From Methanomassiliicoccales archaeon (GTDB taxonomy: Archaea > Thermoplasmatota > Thermoplasmata > SG8-5), in assembly GCA_030636255.1 (NCBI GenBank), contig DAOVXH010000095.1, forward strand, positions 1-6,908: DNA of 6,908 bases, given 5' to 3'. Shown piece after piece: positions 1 through 5,030 of this stretch (within the stretch, counting starts at the first letter, position 1; the number at the start of each line of letters is the position of its first letter). The position numbers and the translations under genes were made by a program. The notes below the pieces were generated by a model that was given only the letters and a program-made list of their open reading frames with translations, was not told the DNA's origin and did not search any database.

Positions 1-595
1 AGCACTGCATCTTGTCTTTGTAGTCCACTGCCGTGGCCCCAGCAGCTTCGATAAGAATGTCCAGGCTCTGGGGGAATATGGGATCGTCGAAACCGTCGAA
101 GACCTCTGAAGGTTTGACATAATGACAGCCGTAATGGGCTGCGACCTTTATTCCGTCCAAAGGATTAGTGACAGCCTCTTTTATCTTCTCGACGCCGATA
201 TCTTCGTAAAGGACCCTTGCAAAATGCCTGATCTTTACAGTCCCTTTGTATTCATGTCCAAACTCTTTGAGCTCTTCGTTGAGTTTCCTTCTGTCCTCTG
301 CACCTTCCTCGCTATCCAGGTATTTCTTGGCCTTTGTAAGATGGCCTGTGCATGCACTGCAAAGGGTCATCATGTCCAGCCCTTTGGCCTCAGCCAGGGC
401 AATATTTCTGGCAGCCAGCACCTCGGATGTGTGGTTATGGGCGCCTTCTATTGGGTATCCGCAGCATGCGAACTCAGGTATGTCCACCAACTCGACACCG
501 AGCTTTTCCAAAACTCTTCTGGCAGAAAGTTCGTAATTGAAATTCCTCACAGGAACCGTGCAGCCAAGGAATATGGCGTATTTCAGATTACTCAT
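1..595 (-). CDS. hdrB: Heterodisulfide reductase subunit B (HdrB), C-terminus cut off by window edge
   Basis: HdrB carries the catalytic site of heterodisulfide reductase, where an unusual iron-sulfur cluster bound by CCG domains reduces a disulfide (CoM-S-S-CoB in methanogens). I translated the reverse strand from ATG 595-593; the frame stays open for 198 codons to the edge. The first CCG domain is complete: C12, then C44-C45-G46, then C79-S-A-C82. Its spacings (31 and 33 residues) fit the family pattern CX31-38CCX33-34CXXC. The second begins with the family-typical HYGCH (H154-H158) followed by K161-P162 and breaks off just after C198, probably the first Cys of its CC pair. The ATG overlaps the hdrC stop by 8 nt, with GGAGG at 609-605 inside hdrC, indicating translational coupling. 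Complete HdrB is about 280-300 residues, so roughly a third is missing. Without an mcr locus in view, the physiological disulfide is not certain; HdrB-like subunits also occur in non-methanogens. Confidence 0.93.
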   Translation of the reverse strand, partial: MSNLKYAIFLGCTVPVRNFNYELSARRVLEKLGVELVDIPEFACCGYPIEGAHNHTSEVLAARNIALAEAKGLDMMTLCSACTGHLTKAKKYLDSEEGAEDRRKLNEELKEFGHEYKGTVKIRHFARVLYEDIGVEKIKEAVTNPLDGIKVAAHYGCHYVKPSEVFDGFDDPIFPQSLDILIEAAGATAVDYKDKMQC

Positions 596-1127
596 TTTTC
601 CCGCCCTCCTTTATAAGCTTTGTAAGCCCAGTATTTTTCAGGATCCCGTTTATCTCAGGCAGCGTTTCTATAAGTTCGAGAATATCCTTTTTGGTCCTCA
701 TGTTGTTCTCGAACTCGCTGACCTCCAAAAGCCTTCCGTACTTCTCCAGCTGTTCCACGCTTCCTCTTATCCCGTCGGGGACATACCCCTCTTTAACGGC
801 CAGGTTCCGCGCCGCCGCCATGATGTTGGTTATCTTGACGTCCCTGGGGCAAAGTTCTTGGCAGCTATAACACCCTGAGCACATCCAGATCAGCTTGCTC
901 TTGAGCACCTCATCCTTCATGCCAAGGAGTATCATTCTGATGACCTTCCTCGGGTCGTAGCTCGGCTCGACCTCAAAAACAGGACAGGCAACTGAGCAGG
1001 TGCCGCAGGTAAAGCAGCGTTTGATGTTCTCCCCTCCGTGGACCTTGGAGAATACGTTCTTAAAGTTCGCGTCCATTTGTTCCAATTGTATAGGTTCTTC
1101 AGAATTCGATGCATCTTCGTGAGACAT
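588..1127 (-). CDS. hdrC: Heterodisulfide reductase subunit C (HdrC), 2x[4Fe-4S] ferredoxin-like
   Basis: HdrC is the small electron-transfer subunit that passes electrons to HdrB through two [4Fe-4S] clusters. From ATG 1127 it is 179 residues, normal for the family. Cluster motif 1 is C38-x2-C41-x2-C44-x3-C48-P and motif 2 is C83-x2-C86-x2-C89-x3-C93-P, separated by the conserved helix starting D58-P-R-K. There is no signal peptide or membrane segment, so this is the soluble cytoplasmic type, not fused to HdrB or to a cytochrome b. I chose ATG 1127 because GAGGTG (1138-1133) sits 5 nt before it. An in-frame ATG at 1181 would add 18 residues that are not conserved-looking and would put this Shine-Dalgarno inside the gene. 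The gene leads an hdrC-hdrB transcript; hdrA is not in view. Substrate identity (CoM-S-S-CoB or another disulfide) cannot be told from the sequence. Confidence 0.93.
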   Translation of the reverse strand: MSHEDASNSEEPIQLEQMDANFKNVFSKVHGGENIKRCFTCGTCSVACPVFEVEPSYDPRKVIRMILLGMKDEVLKSKLIWMCSGCYSCQELCPRDVKITNIMAAARNLAVKEGYVPDGIRGSVEQLEKYGRLLEVSEFENNMRTKKDILELIETLPEINGILKNTGLTKLIKEGGKNE

Positions 1128-1132
1128 ATATT

Positions 1133-1138
1133 CACCTC
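1133..1138 (-). promoter_or_regulatory. Shine-Dalgarno of hdrC (decides the start)
   Basis: GAGGTG read on the minus strand, 5 nt before ATG 1127-1125. It supports the internal ATG over the more upstream in-frame ATG at 1181 and implies that hdrC is translated from an mRNA with a 5' leader, unlike the first genes ccmA and the radical SAM gene at 1431. Confidence 0.75.
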
Positions 1139-1206
1139 TTTTATTTATGACCATTACTTGAATATTCGGAAAACGCAACATCCCTATTAAAAGGATAATA
1201 TGTGTG

Positions 1207-1214
1207 TTTTAAAT
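1207..1214 (-). promoter_or_regulatory. Candidate TATA box of the hdrCB operon
   Basis: ATTTAAAA on the minus strand. With the usual archaeal spacing of about 26 bp to the transcription start, the mRNA would begin near 1183, giving a leader of about 56 nt that contains the hdrC Shine-Dalgarno. It partly overlaps one copy of the AATATCCAA repeat, so a factor binding the repeat could block it. A second candidate, TTTTAATA at 1192-1185, would give a leader of about 35 nt; the sequence does not decide between them. Confidence 0.35.
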
Positions 1215-1240
1215 ATCCAATAATCCATACCAATATCCAA
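1212..1240. repeat. Two 9-bp direct repeats (AATATCCAA), candidate operator
   Basis: AATATCCAA occurs at 1212-1220 and again at 1232-1240, a 20-bp period that places both on the same face of the helix. The first copy touches the candidate hdrC TATA box. Such spacing is typical of paired regulator sites, but in AT-rich DNA a 9-mer pair can arise by chance. Confidence 0.35.
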
Positions 1241-1281
1241 GTAATTTCATGCATTAACGATTGATTATTAATAAACATATT

Positions 1282-1302
1282 GTTAACCTCAACCTAGTTA
1301 AC
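1282..1302. repeat. Paired GTTAAC palindromes, candidate regulator site
   Basis: GTTAAC lies at 1282-1287 and 1297-1302, 15 bp apart, with AACCT repeated between and into them. Each hexamer is itself a palindrome, so the pair also forms a 6-bp inverted repeat with a 9-nt spacer. The site lies centrally between the two divergent genes. No regulator is identified. Confidence 0.3.
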
Positions 1303-1398
1303 GAATGTTCAGTGATGGTTTATACCCTGGTTAAAAGGAACACCTCGGCTGTTTTTAATATTTACCTTAATTTTCACGGTTCTTTGCGCAAGCCCTCA

Positions 1399-1406
1399 TT
1401 TAAGTA
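1399..1406 (+). promoter_or_regulatory. Candidate TATA box of the radical SAM gene (leaderless)
   Basis: TTTAAGTA is centred 28.5 bp before ATG 1431, the same distance as seen for the ccmA promoter. This predicts transcription starting at or within a few bases of the ATG, and no Shine-Dalgarno is present, so a leaderless mRNA fits. The upstream BRE region is not purine-rich, which weakens the call. The alternative is the AT-rich TTTTTAATATTTA stretch near 1352-1364, which would give a leader of about 47 nt. Confidence 0.4.
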
Positions 1407-1430
1407 GAACAAAGTCTATTGGTCATTCAT

Positions 1431-2393
1431 ATGCTGCCATATTACCTAGCATACGGTGCTTCTGAATACTTCAAATTGAAGTTTTTTGGGTATGAAAGGC
1501 CCTTTGGGTGTTCGCTGGCCCCGACGATACAGTGTAACCTTAATTGCAAGCAATGCTATGAGACTGAGAACCGTAATTCCGGTAAGAAAGAATTATCGCT
1601 GGAGGAGATGGGCGCTCTTGCTGAGAAATTATCAAAGCAGGGCATCAAACACTGCACAATGACAGACGGTGAACCCCTAATATCTAGGGAGTCGATAGAA
1701 AAATGTGAAACCATAATTGGCCATTTCTGGATGAACTATATTGTTACTAACGGTACAAAGGAAATTCCTGACTTTCCAGTATTTTATATTCTCAGTCTGG
1801 ACGGCCCGCCGAAGGTCCATGATAATTTGAGGGGAGACGGTGTGTTTCAGCAATTGGAAAAGAATGTGAAGAAAAGTCCAACAGACAATATCTACGGGCT
1901 TTGCACCCTTAATTCTCTGAACCATGAGCATATTTCCCAGACAATTAGTACGGCGGAAGATTTGGGATTGAAAGGCATTATGTTCAACTGGTATAATCCG
2001 GCAAGTGATGATGATTCCCTGTGGGTGAATTATGATACAAGAAATAAAGACATTAATTTATTACTTGATTTAATAGAGCAAAAACCTGAATTTATCTATA
2101 ATACAAAATTTGAGCTGGATATGCTGAGAAATCCAGAGTGGACAAAATCCTGCCCGTCTTATTTTGTCCCGTCATATGATGCATTTGGAGACCTAAAGGA
2201 ACCATGTGTTTTTGGTGAGCGGGCGTTTTGTGAGAAATGTGGCTGTCATGTATTCCCTGCACTCATGGAGAGCATTGCAAAGGGCAGAAAGACCGCACAG
2301 TTCAGAATGGTCCTGGACTATATGGACGCGCAATGGACTAATAGCCCTGGCATTCTTCCTGGTCTAATATCTCCGTTCCTGTCAAAGGAGTAA
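1431..2393 (+). CDS. Radical SAM protein with Cys-rich SPASM/twitch-like C-terminus, function unknown
   Basis: A 320-residue stand-alone radical SAM enzyme. The SAM-cluster motif is C35-x3-C39-x2-C42 with Y43 following, as in many SPASM-type proteins. Further core motifs are D79-G-E-P82 (the GGEP SAM-binding motif with D for the first G), T106-N-G-T and S122-L-D124. The C-terminal part has C241, C259, C267, C270 and C272 with a Gly six residues before C259, resembling an auxiliary-cluster SPASM/twitch domain but not matching it exactly. Overall order and the segment around S-L-D-G-P recall HpnH-like radical SAM proteins, but I do not assign a reaction. I prefer ATG 1431 because a TATA-like box is correctly placed for a leaderless mRNA; the frame also allows TTG 1419 (four more residues). 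Neither has a Shine-Dalgarno. It is alone on the plus strand, and its stop codon abuts that of ccmE. By eye its codons are more A/T-rich than hdrCB. Confidence 0.85.
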   Translation: MLPYYLAYGASEYFKLKFFGYERPFGCSLAPTIQCNLNCKQCYETENRNSGKKELSLEEMGALAEKLSKQGIKHCTMTDGEPLISRESIEKCETIIGHFWMNYIVTNGTKEIPDFPVFYILSLDGPPKVHDNLRGDGVFQQLEKNVKKSPTDNIYGLCTLNSLNHEHISQTISTAEDLGLKGIMFNWYNPASDDDSLWVNYDTRNKDINLLLDLIEQKPEFIYNTKFELDMLRNPEWTKSCPSYFVPSYDAFGDLKEPCVFGERAFCEKCGCHVFPALMESIAKGRKTAQFRMVLDYMDAQWTNSPGILPGLISPFLSKE

Positions 2394-2789
2394 TTAATAC
2401 TTTGATGGGCAGCCGATTTGAATGGATTCTGACTCAATGTGGCCAATTCCATTTGTGTAAGTGAACACGCCTCTGATTACGATGGTCTCATTATTGCCAA
2501 AACCTTCGGGAAACGCTCTATCATGGGTGGCAGTGATTGTTATGTTGTAATCATTGGAATCAGTGAGAGTGAAGTTACTGGTCATATTCCAGTTGCTGAC
2601 AATTCCCTTGATATCAAGCTCCTGGCCGTCAAACTCACCAGGGTTTTCCAGAATTTCCGATGTTTCATAGAATTTTTCCGGAGTCATGCCCCAGACAAGA
2701 TAACCAACAACTACTGCAATCAAAACCACAAACACAATGATTTTCAACTGCTTCTCAGATATCTTTTTCTTTTCTTTGCTTTCTTCCAT
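2394..2789 (-). CDS. ccmE: Cytochrome c maturation heme chaperone CcmE, Cys variant (CxxxY)
   Basis: CcmE receives heme from the CcmABCD complex, holds it covalently outside the membrane and passes it to the heme lyase. The 131-residue product has a charged cytoplasmic N-terminus (1-15), one membrane segment (about 16-34), then an OB-fold beta domain beginning M35-T-P-E-K-F, with the typical L-x-x-N-P-G-E-x-D-G run at 47-55 and F73-T-L-T-D. It ends exactly at C127-P-S-K-Y131, the heme-binding motif in its CxxxY form; the bacterial and mitochondrial form is HxxxY. The Cys form is known from archaea and Desulfovibrio and goes with Ccm systems lacking CcmG/CcmH (System I*). The ATG is preceded by GGGAGGT with good spacing and lies 35 nt inside ccmD. 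It is the last gene of the operon; the next base after its stop belongs to the convergent radical SAM gene, so there is no room for a separate terminator. Confidence 0.9.
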   Translation of the reverse strand: MEESKEKKKISEKQLKIIVFVVLIAVVVGYLVWGMTPEKFYETSEILENPGEFDGQELDIKGIVSNWNMTSNFTLTDSNDYNITITATHDRAFPEGFGNNETIVIRGVFTYTNGIGHIESESIQIGCPSKY

Positions 2790-2919
2790 GGATTACCTCC
2801 CTCAAAACCTTCAGTTCTCTCTTCAATTTCTTCTGGTCCATGTGGAGCTTCAAAATATAAAGGAAAGACCCTGCCCAGATTATTGTATATGCCACATAAA
2901 GATATGTCAACTCAGCCAT
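2755..2919 (-). CDS. ccmD: Small membrane protein CcmD-like (54 aa), nested between ccmC and ccmE
   Basis: Translating the reverse strand from ATG 2919 gives 54 residues ending at TGA 2757-2755. It has one hydrophobic segment (about 4-24, with Y6-L-Y-V-A-Y and W15) followed by a basic, leucine-spaced helix (29-52). This is the layout of CcmD proteins: a short N-terminus, a single membrane helix with aromatic residues, and a cytoplasmic charged coiled coil. CcmD binds CcmC and CcmE and is needed to release holo-CcmE from CcmABC. The position between ccmC and ccmE is the standard one. The start overlaps the ccmC stop by 8 nt (ATGGCTGA), with GGTGAT 5 nt upstream; the tail overlaps ccmE by 35 nt in another frame. 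Its size makes it easily missed. The assignment rests on position and topology, since CcmD sequences are poorly conserved. Confidence 0.82.
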   Translation of the reverse strand: MAELTYLYVAYTIIWAGSFLYILKLHMDQKKLKRELKVLREVIHGRKQRKEKDI

Positions 2920-3604
2920 TCATATCACCAATTTGTTGTTTAATTTCTTCAATATTCTCTCGCATGTTTTCTAAATTAATTTTAAGTTTAAGCAGGAACA
3001 AATAGACAAATGTAAACGCGAAAACAGCCACAACTAGGGTCAGAACCATGGAATCTTGCAGGCTTCCCTCGGATGTGGCAATCACCGTGGGGTGAAAATG
3101 ACTCCATATCCTATTGGCTGCGAAGCTTAGAGGAACACATAGAAAACCAATGATTCCAAAGACAGCGCTAATGTTAGCTCTCTTCTTTCCTGGAAGACTG
3201 TTAGCTCTCAGGGCCAGATAAGCCACAAATATGAGCCAGAGAACCAGTGTCATGAAAAGTTTCATGTCCTCCCATCTCCAGAATGTGCCCCACACGTCCT
3301 TTGCCCATAATGCGCCTGTTATTATGGCCACGGTACAGAATACAACGCCAATCTCTGCAGAAGCATGTGCCAGCATGTCCCATTTCATTGTTTTTGTCTT
3401 TAGATATAGGAGGCTGCCTATCAATGTGATTCCAAAGGCAAGATATGATACCCATGCTGATGCCACATGGAAATAGAAAATTCTCTGGACGTCTCCCATG
3501 GCCACATGTGTAGGCGCATATAGGAACGCCAGGTATATGCCAATAAATGTCAGGAGGGCCGCTATTCCCAGAATCATGATTTCTATCTTGTTTTTTAAGG
3601 CCAT
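2912..3604 (-). CDS. ccmC: Heme-handling membrane protein CcmC
   Basis: CcmC presents heme to CcmE on the outer face of the membrane. The 230-residue product has six hydrophobic segments (about 8-28, 43-67, 82-100, 116-133, 145-163, 184-205). The tryptophan-rich WWD heme-binding signature is W105-G-T-F-W109-R-W111-E112-D113, flanked by the two expected external histidine regions, H46 in F43-Y-F-H-V and H169/H171 near W167. The usual W-D of the signature is W-E here, followed by D. The C-terminus (207-230) is a charged cytoplasmic helix. ATG 3604 was chosen because GGAGG lies 6 nt upstream (3615-3611); an in-frame ATG at 3628 would only add eight residues overlapping ccmB. One base separates it from the ccmB stop, and it overlaps ccmD by 8 nt. 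CcsA and CcmF share the WWD domain, but the length and operon position identify CcmC. Confidence 0.93.
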   Translation of the reverse strand: MALKNKIEIMILGIAALLTFIGIYLAFLYAPTHVAMGDVQRIFYFHVASAWVSYLAFGITLIGSLLYLKTKTMKWDMLAHASAEIGVVFCTVAIITGALWAKDVWGTFWRWEDMKLFMTLVLWLIFVAYLALRANSLPGKKRANISAVFGIIGFLCVPLSFAANRIWSHFHPTVIATSEGSLQDSMVLTLVVAVFAFTFVYLFLLKLKINLENMRENIEEIKQQIGDMNG

Positions 3605-3605
3605 C

Positions 3606-4274
3606 TCAGTCCTCCAGTACATAGTCAATCAGTAAATATCCACTGGCTAGGAACACAATATCAAAGACCAATATAAGCTTAATGCTTTCAAATATTTCAT
3701 TAAGATTAGCTCCTAAAAATATCTCAGATGTTGAACTTACAGATGTCATTACAATGGTGAAAAGAAGTATTGGCACAAGAAGCACTGGAAGCATAATCTC
3801 GCTCTGGGATAGGTTTGATGAGATAGCGGAAATTAGGTTACCCAGGGCAGCGAATCCTATAGTACCCAGAATTATTATGGTCAATAACGCAACCATGTCA
3901 GGGGTGGGCACCGGGAAGAACACAAAGAAAAGTGATAGGGAAAAAAGTTCCAATCCTAATATTACCAGGAAATTGGCAAGAAACTTACCCAGGAAAATTG
4001 AAGCCGGAGATATGGGAGCCAGCAGCAATCCATCTCTGGTTCCTTGCTCAACTTCTTTTTTGTATACAGGAGCCAGGGAGAACATTCCGCTGAAAAAGAA
4101 GGTAACCCAGATAATAGGAGATGCCAGTTCAGTCAAAGAAAAGTCAATGAAAGAAAAAGCAAATCTGAAGGATGCAAGTATCATCAGGGAAAGAATGAGT
4201 GCAAATATTATCGTCTGCTTGTTTCTGAACTCTATTCTCAGCTCTTTCAGAAAGATTGCTTTAGTTGCGTTCAT
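3606..4274 (-). CDS. ccmB: ABC transporter membrane subunit CcmB
   Basis: CcmB is the membrane partner of the CcmA ATPase; the CcmAB module uses ATP hydrolysis to free heme-loaded CcmE from CcmCD. The product is 222 residues, the usual length, beginning with the family-typical K10-E-L-R-x-E-F-R-N-K19 cytoplasmic segment. Six hydrophobic segments follow (about 21-43, 52-70, 92-121, 128-150, 160-180, 198-217). Between the second and third is the conserved loop E76-x-G-T-R-D-G-L-L-L-A-P87, the probable CcmA-contacting element, and P163/P168 mark the proline-containing segment typical of CcmB. The ATG lies inside the end of ccmA with a 14-nt overlap and has two overlapping GGAGG copies just upstream (4286-4278), so it is probably translated by coupling. 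The next gene, ccmC, begins one base after its stop. Confidence 0.93.
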   Translation of the reverse strand: MNATKAIFLKELRIEFRNKQTIIFALILSLMILASFRFAFSFIDFSLTELASPIIWVTFFFSGMFSLAPVYKKEVEQGTRDGLLLAPISPASIFLGKFLANFLVILGLELFSLSLFFVFFPVPTPDMVALLTIIILGTIGFAALGNLISAISSNLSQSEIMLPVLLVPILLFTIVMTSVSSTSEIFLGANLNEIFESIKLILVFDIVFLASGYLLIDYVLED

Positions 4275-4980
4275 CTGCCTCCCTCCTTAGTATTTCATTA
4301 TATTTTTCTGAAAAATTGGCCTTGTCCAGTTCCTTATCAATAACTATTGTGCCATTGGAAAGAATGCCATTTCTATTGGAAATATCAAAGCCCTTTTCTA
4401 TGTCATGGGTGATGATGAAGAAAGTTTTGCCTTTTTTGTTTAATTCTATGACCAGGTTGTTCAATACTTCCTGGGCCCTGAGGTCCAGACCTGAATAAGG
4501 CTCGTCAAGAAATATCAGTTCCGGGTCATGGAGAACAGCTCTTGCCAGGGAAAGCCTCTGGGCCATTCCCCTGGAGAATGACCTAACTTTGTCATGTGAC
4601 CTGTGATAAAGTCCCACCATCTTGAGTATCTCTTTGATTCTCTTCTTTTTATTATGAACAGAATAGAGGTCAGCATAGAAATTTAGATTTTCCCATGCAG
4701 AAAGGTCGTCATAGAGGAAGGTCTCATGGGACATGAAACCTATTTTTGCCCTTATATCACGGACATTTTCCTCTGATTTCATCCCAAAGAGCATGATTTC
4801 TCCTGAGTCTGCAGGATGCAGGGTTGAAAGAACCTTCATCAATGTGGTCTTGCCTGCGCCGTTTGAACCGAACAGGACATATATGTCACCCTTGTTTATT
4901 GTGAGGTCAAGTTCCCTGAGCACCCGGTCATGACCAAAGGATTTTGTTATAGACCTGGCTGAGAGTATTTCATGGGTCAT
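4261..4980 (-). CDS. ccmA: ABC transporter ATPase CcmA
   Basis: CcmA is the cytoplasmic ATPase of the CcmAB module of cytochrome c maturation. The 239-residue protein has a complete ABC fold: Walker A G38-S-N-G-A-G-K-T45, signature F135-S-R-G-M-A-Q-R142, Walker B L155-I-F-L-D-E160 with catalytic E160, D-loop S163-G-L-D166 and switch H192. At the Q-loop position (S84-H-E-T-F-L-Y90) the usual Gln is E86, and D91-D-L-S-A-x-E-N-L follows as in CcmA-like ATPases. ATG 4980 has no Shine-Dalgarno but is placed for a leaderless mRNA from the BRE/TATA element at 5018-5005. It is the first gene of ccmABCDE and overlaps ccmB by 14 nt. By sequence alone it could be another ABC-2 type ATPase, but the following ccmB, ccmC, ccmD and ccmE settle it. 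Confidence 0.93.
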   Translation of the reverse strand: MTHEILSARSITKSFGHDRVLRELDLTINKGDIYVLFGSNGAGKTTLMKVLSTLHPADSGEIMLFGMKSEENVRDIRAKIGFMSHETFLYDDLSAWENLNFYADLYSVHNKKKRIKEILKMVGLYHRSHDKVRSFSRGMAQRLSLARAVLHDPELIFLDEPYSGLDLRAQEVLNNLVIELNKKGKTFFIITHDIEKGFDISNRNGILSNGTIVIDKELDKANFSEKYNEILRREADERN

Positions 4981-5004
4981 TCATACAATGGAAATGATTA
5001 TGGC

Positions 5005-5018
5005 TATTATACATTTCG
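5005..5018 (-). promoter_or_regulatory. BRE/TATA promoter of the ccmABCDE operon
   Basis: On the minus strand CGAAAT (BRE-like, 5018-5013) is directly followed by GTATAATA (TATA box, 5012-5005). Its centre is 28.5 bp from the A of the ccmA ATG. Archaeal transcription usually starts about 26 bp downstream of the TATA centre, so the mRNA should begin within about three bases of the start codon, consistent with the missing Shine-Dalgarno. It lies in the 50-bp gap after the upstream B12/radical SAM gene, so ccm probably has its own promoter. Confidence 0.6.
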
Positions 5019-5030
5019 GCACGAACAGAA

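Larger units (their letters stand above)
1128..1430. other. Divergent intergenic region between hdrC and the radical SAM gene
   Basis: About 300 bp with no convincing gene, AT-rich compared with the flanking hdr genes. It must hold the promoters of both hdrCB (leftward) and the radical SAM gene (rightward). Notable content: candidate TATA boxes near 1185-1192 and 1207-1214 (leftward) and 1353-1363 and 1399-1406 (rightward); a 9-bp direct repeat at 1212-1220 and 1232-1240; and two GTTAAC palindromes at 1282-1287 and 1297-1302. A 30-codon reading frame at 1315-1407 is present but poorly supported. I saw no tRNA, CRISPR or strong hairpin. Confidence 0.7.

Noticed and set aside
122..616. 164-codon plus-strand open frame opposite hdrB
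   Set aside because: Its opposite strand encodes HdrB with perfectly spaced CCG-domain cysteines; the plus-strand product has no coherent motif and no ribosome-binding site.
838..1014. Cysteine motifs in HdrC as possible c-type heme sites
   Set aside because: They are CX2CX2CX3CP ferredoxin motifs; no CXXCH is present, so no apocytochrome c is encoded here.
1128..1181. Upstream extension of hdrC from ATG 1181
   Set aside because: The extra 18 residues are unlike HdrC starts, and a good Shine-Dalgarno sits 5 nt before the internal ATG 1127.
1128..1430. CRISPR or mobile-element boundary
   Set aside because: The short repeats are only 9 bp and occur twice; there are no spacers, terminal inverted repeats or transposase.
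2439..3005. 188-codon plus-strand open frame opposite ccmE, ccmD and ccmC
   Set aside because: It spans three recognisable genes on the other strand and looks like a chance antisense frame.
3605..3628. Upstream start of ccmC at ATG 3628
   Set aside because: GGAGG is 6 nt before ATG 3604, and the longer start would lie within the end of ccmB and swallow that Shine-Dalgarno.
3682..4290. 202-codon plus-strand open frame opposite ccmB
   Set aside because: CcmB on the minus strand is a full-length family member; the antisense product is a Ser/Arg/Lys-rich mixture without domain features.
4981..5030. Terminator or small RNA between the B12/radical SAM gene and ccmA
   Set aside because: Only 50 bp, no T-run or stable hairpin; the visible signal is a BRE/TATA element.
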